From positions 1 through 64,000 of the forward strand of contig NZ_LSJA01000038.1 in NCBI RefSeq assembly GCF_001556515.1: 64,000 nt of DNA, read 5' to 3'. Origin of the DNA: Caulobacter sp. CCH9-E1. Lineage in GTDB: Bacteria > Pseudomonadota > Alphaproteobacteria > Caulobacterales > Caulobacteraceae. The notes under the pieces are model-generated. The model worked only from the letters and a program-made list of their open reading frames with translations, ran no database searches and had not been told where the DNA came from. Below are positions 1 to 9,204 of this stretch, piece after piece. Numbering within the stretch: the first letter of the stretch is position 1; each line of letters begins with the position of its first letter. The position numbers and the translations under genes were made by a program.

Positions 1-198
1 GGATGGGAGTGTTTGCTCTGAGCGCGCCATGCTGACACCCCCACCCCCTGCCCACTCCCCGCAAGGGGGAGGGGAGAAGAGATCTCTTTCCACCGTCCAG
101 ACCACCGCTTCTGGCGGCGCGCCCTCCGCTCGCAGCGCCCGCGCCGACGCGCGCCAGCCGGTGAAGTCGATCTCGGAAGCCAGCCGCACCACCCGCAT
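1..198 (-). CDS. UdgX-type uracil-DNA glycosylase / DNA metabolism protein, N-terminal part (runs off window)
   Basis: The frame is open from an ATG at 198 to the window edge (66 codons). Its first residues read MRVVRLASEIDFTGWR, and RALRAEGAPPEAVVWTV follows, as at the N terminus of the proteins encoded next to the putative DNA-repair radical SAM protein (fused uracil-DNA-glycosylase/UdgX family). The ATG overlaps the TGA of the upstream radical SAM gene by one base (TGATG), so the two are probably translationally coupled. From about codon 41 the frame runs through a GC-rich hairpin repeat (36-80) that gives an atypical Pro/Gly-rich stretch. The catalytic part lies outside the window, so the family call rests on the N terminus and the partner gene. 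Confidence 0.7.
   Translation of the reverse strand, partial: MRVVRLASEIDFTGWRASARALRAEGAPPEAVVWTVERDLFSPPPCGEWAGGGGVSMARSEQTLPS
36..80. repeat. GC-rich hairpin repeat inside the UdgX-type reading frame
   Basis: A run of C-rich then G-rich DNA with a perfect arm pair CTCCCC (55-60) and GGGGAG (66-71) around a GCAAG loop, flanked by a C-rich tract. It looks like the small dispersed palindromic elements of alphaproteobacterial intergenic regions. Here it lies inside a coding frame without breaking it. That it is dispersed elsewhere is inferred from general experience, not shown in this window. Confidence 0.5.
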
Positions 199-1419
199 CA
201 GAACAGGCTCAGCTGTTGGGGCTGGACCAACATCGCCTTCAGGCTGTCCTGGTCGGTCAAAGCGCCCGGCGTCCAGTCGGCGGTGATCACGAAGGCCTTG
301 GCGCGCTTCAGGACGGCGCCGACGCGTTTCAGGTCGTCCAGGGTCAGGCGGGCGACCTTCCGGGCCGTCAGGACCCTCTCCACGGCCTTCGCGCCCAAGC
401 CCGGCACGCGCAGCAGCGTCTCGCGGTCGGCGGTGTGGATATCGACGGGGAATTTCGCGCGGTTCTTCAGGGCCCAGGCGGTTTTGGGATCGACGGAGAG
501 GTCCAGATCCTCGCCTTCGTCGACGATCTCGGGGCGCTCGAAGCCGTAGAAGCGCATCAGCCAGTCGGCCTGGTACAGGCGGTGCTCGCGCAGCAGCGGC
601 GGCCGGGCCAGGGGCAGGCGGTGGCTGGCGTCGGGGATGGGACTGAAGGCCGAGTAGTAGACGCGGCTCAGTCGATAGGAGCCGTAGAGGTTGGCGCTGC
701 GGGCCAGGATATCGCCGTCCCGGGCTTCGTCGGCGCCCACGATCAGCTGGGTCGACTGGCTGCGCGCGAAGGGTTTGCGGCCGGCCTTTCGCGCGGGCTC
801 GGCGCGATCCTCGATCGCCAGGCGCATCCGCCCCATGGCGCGCTTGATGTCGGTGACGTCCTTCTCGGGCGCCAGGGTCTTGAGGCTGTCATCGCGCGGC
901 AGCTCGATATTGATCGATACCCGGTCGGCGTAGAGGCCCGCCTCGGTCGCCAGCTCGGGCGAGGCCTCGGGGATCAGCTTCAGGTGGATGTAGCCGCGGA
1001 AGTCGTGGTCCCGCCGCAGCGACTTCGCCACCCGGACCATCTCCTCCATCGTGTAGTCGCCGGTGCGGATGACGCCCGACGACAGGAACAGCCCCTCGAT
1101 ATAGTTGCGCTTGTAGAAGTTCAGGGTGAGGTCGACGACCTCCTTCACCGAGAACCGCGCCCGGGGCGTGTTCGACGACACGCGGTTGATGCAGTAGGCG
1201 CAATCGTAGATGCAGAAGTTGGTCAGCAGGATCTTCAGCAGGCTGATGCAGCGCCCGTCGGGCGCGTAGGCGTGGCAGATGCCCATGCCCTCGGTCGAGC
1301 CGACGCCCTTGCCACCTAGCGAGTCGCGTTTCTGAGCGGCGGACGAGGCGCAGGAGGCGTCGTACTTGGCGGCGTCGGAGAGGATGGCGAGCTTGCGCCG
1401 AAGATCGAGAACGGCCATG
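198..1419 (-). CDS. Putative DNA modification/repair radical SAM protein
   Basis: A 406-residue protein of the radical SAM family that is regularly paired with UdgX-like glycosylases. The iron-sulfur motif is CIYDCAYC (C-x3-C-x2-C) near residue 68. The N terminus carries the family signature LAILSDAAKYDASC. The C-terminal third has a helix-hairpin-helix-like segment (LLRVPGLGAKAVERVL), which suggests DNA contact. The ATG at 1419 (MAVLDLRRKLAIL) was chosen over an in-frame GTG 8 bases upstream. The gene is followed with a one-base overlap by the UdgX-type gene. The precise reaction of this family is not established. A role in repair of modified DNA is inferred from the pairing and from the nearby NHEJ genes. 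Confidence 0.85.
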
Positions 1420-1512
1420 CGTGGCACGTTATCGTTCTTGTTTTGTTCTGGAAAGGCTTCACGCGCAACGAGGGCATGAAGCGGATCGTCGCGCGTGAAG
1501 GGAAGCGTCGAG

Positions 1513-1538
1513 GAGCGGACACCGGGCGGCGTCCGCTC
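1513..1538 (-). terminator. Probable terminator after HU
   Basis: Perfect 8-bp arms GAGCGGAC (1513-1520) and GTCCGCTC (1531-1538) around a 10-base loop, 11 bases past the HU stop on the minus strand. The tract after it is only weakly T-rich. Confidence 0.5.
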
Positions 1539-1549
1539 CCTGAACCGAA

Positions 1550-1831
1550 TTAGCCGTTGACGGCGTCCTTCAGCTGCTTGGCCGGCGTGAAGGCGACCTT
1601 CTTGCTGGCGGCGATCTCGATGGTCGCGCCCGTGGCCGGGTTGCGGCCGGTGCGGGCCGGCTTGGCCTGGACCTTGAACTTGCCGAAGCCCGGGATCGAG
1701 ACTTCTTCGCCCTTCACGGCGGCGTCGGAGATCGACTTGAAGACGCCGTCGATGATGGCCTTGGCTTGGGTCTTGGTCAGCTTGTCGTCAGCGGCGACAG
1801 CGGCGTCGACCAGATCGGAAACGTTCGTCAT
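1550..1831 (-). CDS. HU-family histone-like DNA-binding protein
   Basis: A 93-residue protein with the full HU/IHF fold. The helical N terminus contains KTQAKAIIDGVFKSI. The conserved core is IPGFGKFKVQAKPARTGRNP, and the DNA-intercalating beta arm carries the RNPATG motif. It compacts and bends DNA as a dimer. The start at 1831 (MTNVSDLV) gives the usual HU length. An ATG 12 bases upstream (MSLE) is possible but sits directly on the AGGA sequence. It is transcribed alone, with a hairpin after its stop. Its position between repair genes may be chance. Confidence 0.95.
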   Translation of the reverse strand: MTNVSDLVDAAVAADDKLTKTQAKAIIDGVFKSISDAAVKGEEVSIPGFGKFKVQAKPARTGRNPATGATIEIAASKKVAFTPAKQLKDAVNG

Positions 1832-2157
1832 CTCTAAGCTCATTCCTGTGAATCAGGGAATTTCGAGCCTGACGAGCCCGATCGCGTTTGTCACCCGTTA
1901 GGGAAGGTTAAAAAGCCGATTTATGGGGGCAAAACGCCTGTCTGACTGGGTTTTTTATGAAATCGTCGCCTCCTGAACCGCCGCATCGGGGGCAAAAGCG
2001 TTAATTTTGGTTCCAAAAGTAGACCTTGGGTCCGCTCGCGCCATGGGTGATTCTGCGAACGAATCGCGCTGCGACGTCCGGTGGGCGGGGCGTGATCGAC
2101 AAGACCGGAACGCCAAGCGCCGCCATCCATTCCTCCTGCGAGCACAGGAGAACAGCC
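1832..2157. other. Divergent intergenic region between HU and the acidic protein gene
   Basis: About 325 bases without a supported gene. It must hold the outward-facing promoters for HU and for the ligD operon. A 10-base direct repeat GGGGGCAAAA occurs at 1925-1934 and 1988-1997. I see no confident sigma-factor or operator match. Confidence 0.4.
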
Positions 2158-2427
2158 ATGACCGATGTGGATAACGGGTTGGACGGCCAGGACGGCGCCG
2201 AGACGATGGACGACGACGTGATCGGCCGCGACGGCGAGTTCCGCACCTTCGAGGAGCTGCCTGACGTGCTGGACGTGACCCAGGCCGAGGGCGACGCGGA
2301 CGACGAGGACGCCCTGATCGCCGAGGAGCTCGACGACGACGAGATCATCGAATTGGAGCAGGATGAGGATCCGGGCGACGGACGCGACGTCGACGACGAG
2401 CGCCCCGAAGTCTTCGACGGCGAATAG
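2158..2427 (+). CDS. Small highly acidic protein upstream of ligD
   Basis: An 89-residue hypothetical protein. About 40% of residues are Asp or Glu, with runs such as [18 protein letters not shown] and almost no Lys. There is no signal peptide or membrane segment. The start at 2158 has an AGGAG ribosome site 8 bases upstream and is preferred to the in-frame ATG at 2026. It ends 11 bases before ligD, so the two are probably co-transcribed. Such acidic proteins can mimic DNA or act as chaperones for basic DNA-binding proteins, but nothing here proves that. I do not recognise a family. Confidence 0.75.
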   Translation: MTDVDNGLDGQDGAETMDDDVIGRDGEFRTFEELPDVLDVTQAEGDADDEDALIAEELDDDEIIELEQDEDPGDGRDVDDERPEVFDGE

Positions 2428-2438
2428 GCGGGACGGCG

Positions 2439-5108
2439 ATGGCGGCGCGCAAGCTCGCGGCCTACGAGGCCAAACGCGACTTCGAAAAGACGGCCGAGCC
2501 CTCGGGCAAGGTGGCCGTCGCCGCGTCCGAGCGCGCGCGTTTCGTCATCCAGAAGCACGACGCCACGCGCCTGCACTATGACCTGCGCCTGGAGCATGAT
2601 GGCGTCTTCCTGTCGTGGGCGGTGACGAAGGGGCCCTCGCGCGATCCGCATGACCGGCGCTTGGCGGTGCACGTCGAGGATCACCCGCTGGCCTATGGCG
2701 ATTTCGAGGGCACGATCCCAAAGGGCCAGTACGGCGGCGGCACGGTGATGCTGTGGGACCGCGGCTGGTGGGCGCCCGAGCCTGGCTTCGACCTCGCCAA
2801 GGGCCTCAAGAAGGGCGAGATCAAAATGGTCTTCGCCGGCGAGCGGATGAAGGGCGGCTATGTCCTCGTCCGGATCAACAACGACAAGTTCGCCAAAGCG
2901 GGGTCGAGCGGAAAGCGCGAGAACTGGCTGCTGATCAAGCATCGCGACGAGTTCGCGATCGAGGGCGACGCGGACTTCCTGGAGGACACGTCCTTCTCGA
3001 TCGCCTCGGGCCGAACGATGGAAGAGATCGCTGCGGGGACGGGCAAGAAGCCCACGCCCTTCATGACCGCCAAGGGCCCGGCGTCCGACGCGGTCTGGAA
3101 CAGTAACCGCTCGCCCGAGGCCAGCGCCGAGAAGGCGGCCGAGGAGACCAGCGCGCCAAAGGGACAGGCTGCGAAGCCCTCCGCCAAGGCCAGCCCCTCG
3201 CGAAAGGTCGTCAAGAAGGCGACCGCCATGCCCGACTTCGTGCCGCCGCAGCTGTGCAAGCTGGTCGACCGGCCGCCCGGCGGCGGCGGCTGGGCGCACG
3301 AGATCAAGTTCGACGGCTATCGCATGCAAATGCGCGTGGAAGGCGGGAAGGCGGCCTTGCGCACCCGGGCCGGCCTGGACTGGAGCGCCAAGTTTCCGCG
3401 GTTGATCCGGGACGGTTCATCGCTTCCGGACGCTCTCATCGACGGGGAGGTCGTGGCGCTGGACGCCGACGGCTCGCCCTCGTTCGCAGGCCTGCAGGCC
3501 GCCCTGTCCGAGGAGAAGACCGACGACCTGATCTTTTTCGTCTTCGATCTCCTCTACGCCGGCGGCGAGGATCTGACGGAGCTGCCGCTATCGGAGCGCA
3601 AGGCGCGGCTGAAGGCGCAGCTGCCGGAGGACAGCGACCGCATCCGCTATGTCGAACACTTCAAGAGCGGCGGCGAGGCGGTGCTGCAGTCCGCTTGCAA
3701 GATGTCGCTGGAAGGCGTGGTCTCCAAGAAGCTCGACGCGCCATATCGCTCGGGCAAGTCGGGGACCTGGACCAAGGCCAAGTGCCGGGCCGGGCACGAG
3801 GTGGTGATCGGCGGCTGGACGACGACCGGCGACGCCTTTCGCTCGCTGATCGTCGGGGTCTATCGCGACGGCGACCTCGTCCATGTCGGTCGCGTCGGCA
3901 CGGGCTTTGGTCGCGACAAGGTCGCGCGCCTGCTGCCGAAGCTGAAGGCGGCCGCTCGCAAGACCTCGCCGTTCACGGGCAAGGGCGCGCCGCGCGGCGG
4001 CGCCAACATCCACTGGGTGGACCCCGTGCTGGTGGCGGAGATAGAGTTCGCCGGCTTTACGGGAGACGGCTCGGTGCGCCAGGCGTCGTTCAAGGGTCTG
4101 CGCGAGGACAAGCCGGCCCAGGCGGTCGAGGCCGAAGCCCCCGCGCCCGCGGAGGAGGTCGAGTTGGCCGAACCCACGGCCGTCCCCGCGCCTAAGCGGC
4201 GCACAGGTGGCAAGGCCTCGGTGCGCGGCGTGGCGATCTCCAACCCCGACAAGCCCTTGTGGCCGGACGCGGGCGACGGAACGCCCGGGACAAAGCTCGA
4301 GCTCGCCGAATATTTCGAAGTGGTCGGCGACTGGATGCTGGAGCATGTCAAGGGCCGGCCCTGCTCGGTGATCCGCATGCCCGACGGCATTGACGGCGAG
4401 AAGTTCTTTCAGCGCCATTCGGGCAAGGGCGTCTCGGCCCTGATCGACGAGGTCGTCGTCAGCGGCGACCGCAAGCCCTACTTGGTGTTCAATACGGTGG
4501 AGAGCCTGGTGGCGGCCGCCCAGTGGGGCGCCACGGAGCTGCATCCCTGGAACTGCCGGCCCGGCGAACAGGACGTTCCCGGCCGGCTCGTCTTCGACCT
4601 AGATCCGGCGCCGGACGTGCCGTTCGACGCCGTGGTCGAGGGCGCGCGGGAAATCCGCGATCGACTAGAAGCGCTGGGCCTTGCGCCCTTCTGCAAGACG
4701 ACCGGCGGCAAGGGGCTGCACGTGGTTACACCGCTGAAGCCCACCAAGGTCGACTGGGACACGGCCAAGGCCTTCGCCCGCGAGGTGTGCGCCCAGATGG
4801 CCGCCGACAGTCCCGACCAGTACCTGCTGAACATGTCCAAGAAGGAGCGGGGCGGGAAGATCTTCCTCGACTACCTGCGCAACGACCGCATGAGCACGGC
4901 GGTGGCGCCCCTGTCGCCGCGCGGCCGTCCCGGCGCGCCGGTGTCTTGGCCGGTGTCGTGGACCCAGGTGCGCAAGGGCCTCGATCCGAAGCGCTTCAAC
5001 CTTCGCACCGCGCCTAGTCTGCTGAAGAACCTGGACGCCTGGGACGCCTATGCCGAGAGCGAGCGCGATCTAGAGGCGGCGATCCGGAAGTTGAGAAGTG
5101 GGCGGTAG
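2439..5108 (+). CDS. ligD: Multifunctional ATP-dependent DNA ligase LigD
   Basis: An 889-residue three-domain LigD, the ligase of bacterial non-homologous end joining. An N-terminal 3'-phosphoesterase domain (about residues 30-190) has [18 protein letters not shown] and [12 protein letters not shown] linker rich in Ala and Lys leads to the ligase domain, whose adenylated lysine is K290 in EIKFDGYRM, followed by an OB fold. The C-terminal primase/polymerase domain (about 600-885) has the metal-binding FDLDPAP near residue 719 and [14 protein letters not shown]. The order phosphoesterase-ligase-polymerase is the common one outside mycobacteria and Pseudomonas variants. Ku lies 0.5 kb downstream on the other strand. 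No frameshift or missing catalytic residue is seen. Confidence 0.97.
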   Translation: MAARKLAAYEAKRDFEKTAEPSGKVAVAASERARFVIQKHDATRLHYDLRLEHDGVFLSWAVTKGPSRDPHDRRLAVHVEDHPLAYGDFEGTIPKGQYGGGTVMLWDRGWWAPEPGFDLAKGLKKGEIKMVFAGERMKGGYVLVRINNDKFAKAGSSGKRENWLLIKHRDEFAIEGDADFLEDTSFSIASGRTMEEIAAGTGKKPTPFMTAKGPASDAVWNSNRSPEASAEKAAEETSAPKGQAAKPSAKASPSRKVVKKATAMPDFVPPQLCKLVDRPPGGGGWAHEIKFDGYRMQMRVEGGKAALRTRAGLDWSAKFPRLIRDGSSLPDALIDGEVVALDADGSPSFAGLQAALSEEKTDDLIFFVFDLLYAGGEDLTELPLSERKARLKAQLPEDSDRIRYVEHFKSGGEAVLQSACKMSLEGVVSKKLDAPYRSGKSGTWTKAKCRAGHEVVIGGWTTTGDAFRSLIVGVYRDGDLVHVGRVGTGFGRDKVARLLPKLKAAARKTSPFTGKGAPRGGANIHWVDPVLVAEIEFAGFTGDGSVRQASFKGLREDKPAQAVEAEAPAPAEEVELAEPTAVPAPKRRTGGKASVRGVAISNPDKPLWPDAGDGTPGTKLELAEYFEVVGDWMLEHVKGRPCSVIRMPDGIDGEKFFQRHSGKGVSALIDEVVVSGDRKPYLVFNTVESLVAAAQWGATELHPWNCRPGEQDVPGRLVFDLDPAPDVPFDAVVEGAREIRDRLEALGLAPFCKTTGGKGLHVVTPLKPTKVDWDTAKAFAREVCAQMAADSPDQYLLNMSKKERGGKIFLDYLRNDRMSTAVAPLSPRGRPGAPVSWPVSWTQVRKGLDPKRFNLRTAPSLLKNLDAWDAYAESERDLEAAIRKLRSGR

Positions 5109-5164
5109 ACGGCGGCAAGGGATGCGCTAAACCAAAGATATGCGCATCTGAAGTGAGCAGCCTT

Positions 5165-5560
5165 ATGTTGATTTCCGCCCTCGTGGTCCTCGCGCTCACC
5201 ACCGCCGCGCCGCCGGACTCGAACGCCGATCTTCGCGCAAAGCTCGCGCAATGGCCGATCCCTCAGACGCTGCGCGATGTCGAGAACCACTACGAGGTCC
5301 GCAAAATGCTGGCGATGCAGCTTGTGGCAGCCGATCGTTGCGACGACGCCGAAGCTAGCGTGGTCGCTTACGGTTATCTTCAGCTCGGCGAGACGATCCG
5401 AGCATACTGTTTTGCTACCGGACGAACCGTGCGCGACGGCCCGGACCTGAAGCGTCCGGTGGACCCGACCGCGTGGGGCCAGGACATCTCGCTAGAGACG
5501 GTCTACGCCAAGGGGAGACCCCCCAGCCAGCCTAAGGCCGCCGCGAAGCGCGGCCGTTAG
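5165..5560 (+). CDS. Small exported hypothetical protein between ligD and ku
   Basis: A 131-residue protein of unknown family. The first 17 residues (MLISALVVLALTTAAPP) look like a cleaved signal peptide, so it is probably periplasmic. The mature part has two Cys (in ADRCDDAEAS and IRAYCFATG) that could form a disulfide, and a basic tail. An in-frame GTG at 5153 is an alternative start. Its stop overlaps the stop of ku by about 3 bases in convergent orientation. An exported protein has no evident link to end joining, so the position is probably coincidental. Confidence 0.7.
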   Translation: MLISALVVLALTTAAPPDSNADLRAKLAQWPIPQTLRDVENHYEVRKMLAMQLVAADRCDDAEASVVAYGYLQLGETIRAYCFATGRTVRDGPDLKRPVDPTAWGQDISLETVYAKGRPPSQPKAAAKRGR

Positions 5561-6411
5561 GCGCTCTTCCTTTTCCTCGGCGTCGCCTTGCGAGCAGCGG
5601 GTTTGGCTTGCACCGCTGGCTTCTTCGCCGGCGCCTTGCCCAAGCTGGCCCGCAGCGCCTCCATCAGGTCGACCACGTTGGTGTCCTCGGGCTCCTCAGG
5701 CGCGGTCACCTTGCGGCCCTTGCCCTTCTGCTTTTCCTTGATCAGGGCGCGGAGGGCGTCCTCGTAGCGGTCGTTGAACTGCTCGGGATCGAACGGGCCT
5801 TCCTTCTGCTCGATGATCTTCTGGGCGATCTGGATCATCGCCGCGTCGGGCTTCTTGTCGGGAATGGAGTCGAAGTAGCTGGCCGCGTCGCGGACCTCGC
5901 GGCGCGAGCGCAGCGACCAAGCGACCATGCCGTTGTCGCGCGGTTCGATGGCCAGCAAACGCTCGCGCTGGTGCATGACCACGCGTCCCAGGGCGACCTG
6001 GCCCTCCTTGGTCATGGCCTCGCGGATCACGCCATAGGCCTCGGCCGCCAGCTTGCCGTCGGGAACCAGGAAGTACGGATTGTCCCAATAGAGCCGGTCG
6101 ATCTCGGCGGCGGGGACAAAGCGCTCGATGTCGATCGTGCGGGTGCTTTCCAGTCGGACGCTGTCGATCTCGTCCTGGGTGATGACGATGTACTCGCCCT
6201 TCTCGTATTCGTAGCCCTTGACGATGTCCGAGCGCTCGATCGGACCCAAGTCCGGATCGGTCGGGATCATCCGGATCCGGTTGTGGGTCTTCTTGTGCAG
6301 CATGTTGAAGTGCACGTCGCCGCGCGCGTCGGTGGCGGTGTACATCGCGACGGGGCAGGTCACGAGCGATAGGCGCAGGTGGCCCTGCCAGGTGGGACGG
6401 CCGGCGGCCAT
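5557..6411 (-). CDS. ku: Non-homologous end-joining protein Ku
   Basis: A 284-residue bacterial Ku, the homodimeric ring that threads onto DNA ends and recruits LigD. The core is typical (WQGHLRLSLVTCPVAMYTAT, NMLHKKTHNRIRMIP, and VKGYEYEKGEYIVITQDEID). The extended Lys/Arg/Ala-rich tail (PAKKPAVQAKPAARKATPR) is the kind known to bind DNA and tune sliding. It faces ligD across the small exported gene. Upstream on the same strand lies topoisomerase IB, 53 bases away, so they may share a transcript. Confidence 0.97.
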   Translation of the reverse strand: MAAGRPTWQGHLRLSLVTCPVAMYTATDARGDVHFNMLHKKTHNRIRMIPTDPDLGPIERSDIVKGYEYEKGEYIVITQDEIDSVRLESTRTIDIERFVPAAEIDRLYWDNPYFLVPDGKLAAEAYGVIREAMTKEGQVALGRVVMHQRERLLAIEPRDNGMVAWSLRSRREVRDAASYFDSIPDKKPDAAMIQIAQKIIEQKEGPFDPEQFNDRYEDALRALIKEKQKGKGRKVTAPEEPEDTNVVDLMEALRASLGKAPAKKPAVQAKPAARKATPRKRKSA

Positions 6412-6464
6412 GGGCGGTTCTCCGTTCGAGCCGACTCAACGACGCGAGGCGACGGCCGTTCCCG

Positions 6465-7496
6465 TCAGGCTTGCGCGTACGACGCCTTGGCCGCCTCCAG
6501 GAAGCGGATCACCGCTAGTTCGAAGGCGCGCTCGGACCCGCCGGGCTTCAGCGGCAACACGCCTTGCTGATAGGCCTCCAGCACCAGGGGGTGGATGTAG
6601 GAGCCGCGGCAGACGGCGGCGGTGTTGCCCAACAGGCCCGCGACCGCCTTCACGCAGGTGTTGACGTTGCGCTTGGCCTCCGCAGCGCCGCCGGCCTTGG
6701 GAACCAGGCACAGCGCGCGGGCGGCGGCCAGGGTGCCGGCCCAGGTGCGGAAGTCCTTGGCCGAGAAATCCTCGCCGATCGCGGCGCGGATATAGGCGTT
6801 GACGTCGGCGCTCTCGACCGACCGACGCTGGCCGTCATCGTCGAGATACTGGAACAGGCGCTGGCCGGGTACGTCCTGGCAGGCCTTGACGATGCGGGCC
6901 AGGCGTCGGTCGCGGAAGCCGGTCTTGTGGACCTTGCCGCTCTTGCCGCGAAACTCGAAGACGCCGCCGACGCCGGACAGTTTGGCGTGGCGATCGCGCA
7001 GGGTGGTGAGGCCAAAGCTCTTGTTGGCCTGGGCGTATTCCTCATTGCCCACCCGGATCAGGGTCAGCCCCATCAGGCGGATGACGGCGGCGATCACCTT
7101 CTCGCGCGGGAGGCCGCGCCTGGCCATATCCGCTTCGACCCGCGCCCGCAGGCGGGGGAGGGCGCGGCCAAAGGCGATCATGCGGCTGAACTTCAGCCCG
7201 TCGCGGTCGCGTCGCCAATCGTCGTGGTAGCGGTACTGCTTGCGGCCCTTCTGGTCGCGGCCGGTGGCCTGGATGTGGCCGCGCGCCGAGGGGCAGATCC
7301 ACACCTCGGTCCAGGCCGGCGGGATCGCCAGGGCGCGGATGCGATCGAGGGTTTCGGGGTTCTTGACCGCGCGGCCGTCTGGGTCGCGATAGACGAAGCC
7401 TTCGCCCGCCGCCACGCGGCTTATCCCAGGGTCGTCGTCATTGACGTAGGAGAGGCCGGTGGAAGCCGGCGGAAGCTCGATCGTGTCGCGTGGCAT
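6465..7496 (-). CDS. DNA topoisomerase IB
   Basis: A 343-residue poxvirus-like bacterial type IB topoisomerase, which relaxes supercoils through a 3'-phosphotyrosine intermediate. The N-terminal domain has PPAWTEVWICPSARGHIQATGRD (shown here only as family signature; core GHIQATGRD) and QYRYHDDW. The catalytic domain has RVGNEEYAQANKSFGLTTL, the KDFRTWAGT motif and the nucleophile Tyr in CRGSYIHP. Length and residues are normal. It lies just upstream of ku on the same strand. The grouping suggests co-regulated DNA maintenance. Confidence 0.95.
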   Translation of the reverse strand: MPRDTIELPPASTGLSYVNDDDPGISRVAAGEGFVYRDPDGRAVKNPETLDRIRALAIPPAWTEVWICPSARGHIQATGRDQKGRKQYRYHDDWRRDRDGLKFSRMIAFGRALPRLRARVEADMARRGLPREKVIAAVIRLMGLTLIRVGNEEYAQANKSFGLTTLRDRHAKLSGVGGVFEFRGKSGKVHKTGFRDRRLARIVKACQDVPGQRLFQYLDDDGQRRSVESADVNAYIRAAIGEDFSAKDFRTWAGTLAAARALCLVPKAGGAAEAKRNVNTCVKAVAGLLGNTAAVCRGSYIHPLVLEAYQQGVLPLKPGGSERAFELAVIRFLEAAKASYAQA

Positions 7497-7587
7497 GCCG
7501 CCAGCCCTCGTCGCGGGTCCGTTGGCGGATCAACGGGGCGCGAGAGCTGCGGGTTCCGACGGGGTAGTGGGGGCGGCGGCTCCGGCC

Positions 7588-7995
7588 TTAGGGCGCTTCG
7601 TCGTCGACCATCGCGCGGACCAGATCCACGACCCGGCGGCGCAGGCGGCGGTCTTCCAGGCGCGGGAACAGGCCGGCCAGTTCCAGGCCTTCCGGCGTCG
7701 AGACGAACTCGGTCATGCGCTGGGCGAAGCCGTCGTCCAGGCCGCCGTCGGTGTCTTCCAGGCCTTCGTAGAAATACGACACCGGCGCCTGCAGCAGCTT
7801 GGCGGCGTCATACAGCTTGCTGGCGCTGATGCGATTGGCGCCGCGCTCGTACTTCTGGATCTGCTGGAAGGTGATCCCGAGGGCGTCGGCGACCTGAGTC
7901 TGGCTGAGGCCCATCATCTTCCGACGAATTCTCAGACGCGCGCCCACGTACAGGTCGACAGGGTGGGCTTGCTCAGCCGCGGGTCGATCGTTCAT
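7588..7995 (-). CDS. XRE-family transcriptional regulator (PraR-like)
   Basis: A 135-residue single-domain regulator. A Cro/CI helix-turn-helix spans about residues 15-70 (LRIRRKMMGLSQTQVADALG, ITFQQIQKYERGANRIS). The segment YDAAKLLQAPVSYFYEGL follows, as in the rhizobial PraR type of repressors. The acidic/basic C terminus probably dimerises. The ATG at 7995 (MNDRPAAEQ) has GAGG just upstream and is preferred to a TTG at 8031. It is divergent from the ThiO-like gene and may regulate it or itself. The target is not known. Confidence 0.88.
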   Translation of the reverse strand: MNDRPAAEQAHPVDLYVGARLRIRRKMMGLSQTQVADALGITFQQIQKYERGANRISASKLYDAAKLLQAPVSYFYEGLEDTDGGLDDGFAQRMTEFVSTPEGLELAGLFPRLEDRRLRRRVVDLVRAMVDDEAP

Positions 7996-8162
7996 CCGCC
8001 TCAAATCCCTCAACGCCGCGACGCGGCTCAAACGCGAGTATTAACGATATAGACCGAGCTTTGCAGAGTCGTCACGTCCGCGCGTACACGTAGCGGTCTC
8101 TTTGCAACATTATGGCCTCGCCCGGACTTGACGTTGACGGCACGGGGAGGTGTTTGCCCCCA

Positions 8163-9170
8163 ATGTATTCTGCAAATGATGCAAAGATTTCGGTGGCTGG
8201 AGCTGGGGCCTTCGGCTTAGCGACAGCGTTACGTCTGGCGCGGGCGGGACTGGCCGTCACGCTGTTCGATCCCGCGCCGCCTGGCGACAACGCATCTGGC
8301 GTGGCGGCCGGCATGCTGGCTCCGATCAGCGAGGCGCTGTTCGACCCCGTCTCGCGCGATCATCTGGCCCTGATGCGGCGGGCGCGCGACCTGTGGCCGG
8401 ACTTCGCGGAGGCCCTGGCGATTCCGCTGTCTCGCGCCGGCGTGCGGATCGAAGGCTCCGACAGCTGGCGCGCCGAGGTCGCCAAGCGGCTTGAGCAACT
8501 GGGCGTCTCGCCGACGGACGTTATCGACGAGGATTGGCGACTGGACGCGCGGCCCGCCCTGGCGGCGCTGCGCGCGGCGGCCGAAGAGGCCGGGGTGGTG
8601 TTCGAGACCGGCGCCGTGGCGGCCTTTCAGCCCGGAGCTCTGACCCTGGCCGACGGCCGCGTCGAGGCCTTCGACGTGCTGGTGCTGGCGACGGGGCCGG
8701 GAGTCCGTGACGGTCGCATCGCGCCCGAGACCGCCGCCCTGTCGCCGATCAAGGGACAGCTCCTGCGCGCGACGCTCCTCGACGACGAGGCGGTGGTGGT
8801 GCGCGGCGAGGGAGTCTATCTGGCGCCGGGCGAAGCGCTGGCCGTCGGCGCGACGATGGAGGCGGGCCGCGACGACCTCGCGCCCGACGCCTCGGCGACG
8901 CAGGCGCTACGCCAAGCCGCCCAGGCCTTGCGCCCGGCGTTGGACCTCGAAGGGGCGTCGGTGGAGGTCGGCGTCCGCGCCACGACGCCCGACGGCCTGC
9001 CGCTGGTCGGCTGGAGCCGCGCGCCGGGCGTGATGCTCGCGGTCGGCGCCCGACGTAACGGATGGCTGTTCGCGCCGCTTGTGGCGTCTATGGTGGCGGC
9101 TTATCTGACGGGCGATAACCCGGGCCCCGAGGCCGCCGCCTTCGATGCGCGGCGCTTCGAGAAGGCTTAG
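8163..9170 (+). CDS. FAD-dependent glycine/D-amino-acid oxidase, ThiO-like
   Basis: A 335-residue DAAO-superfamily flavoenzyme. The Rossmann FAD motif GAGAFG is at residues 13-18. The segment GDNASGVAAGMLAPISEA is characteristic of ThiO/DAAO enzymes, and the C-terminal strand VGVRATTPDGLPLVG completes the FAD fold. ThiO makes the imine of glycine for the thiazole of thiamine. No other thi gene is in the window and I found no TPP riboswitch upstream, so the thiamine role is likely but not certain. It could oxidise another amine. The ATG at 8163 (MYSANDAKISVAG) is preferred to 8112. Confidence 0.75.
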   Translation: MYSANDAKISVAGAGAFGLATALRLARAGLAVTLFDPAPPGDNASGVAAGMLAPISEALFDPVSRDHLALMRRARDLWPDFAEALAIPLSRAGVRIEGSDSWRAEVAKRLEQLGVSPTDVIDEDWRLDARPALAALRAAAEEAGVVFETGAVAAFQPGALTLADGRVEAFDVLVLATGPGVRDGRIAPETAALSPIKGQLLRATLLDDEAVVVRGEGVYLAPGEALAVGATMEAGRDDLAPDASATQALRQAAQALRPALDLEGASVEVGVRATTPDGLPLVGWSRAPGVMLAVGARRNGWLFAPLVASMVAAYLTGDNPGPEAAAFDARRFEKA

Positions 9171-9204
9171 AGGAATGACGCATAGCGCAGGGGAGTAGGG
9201 CCGG

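Noticed and set aside
8032..8162. TPP riboswitch before the ThiO-like gene
   Set aside because: No CUGAGA-type conserved core is present in the 130-base divergent region.
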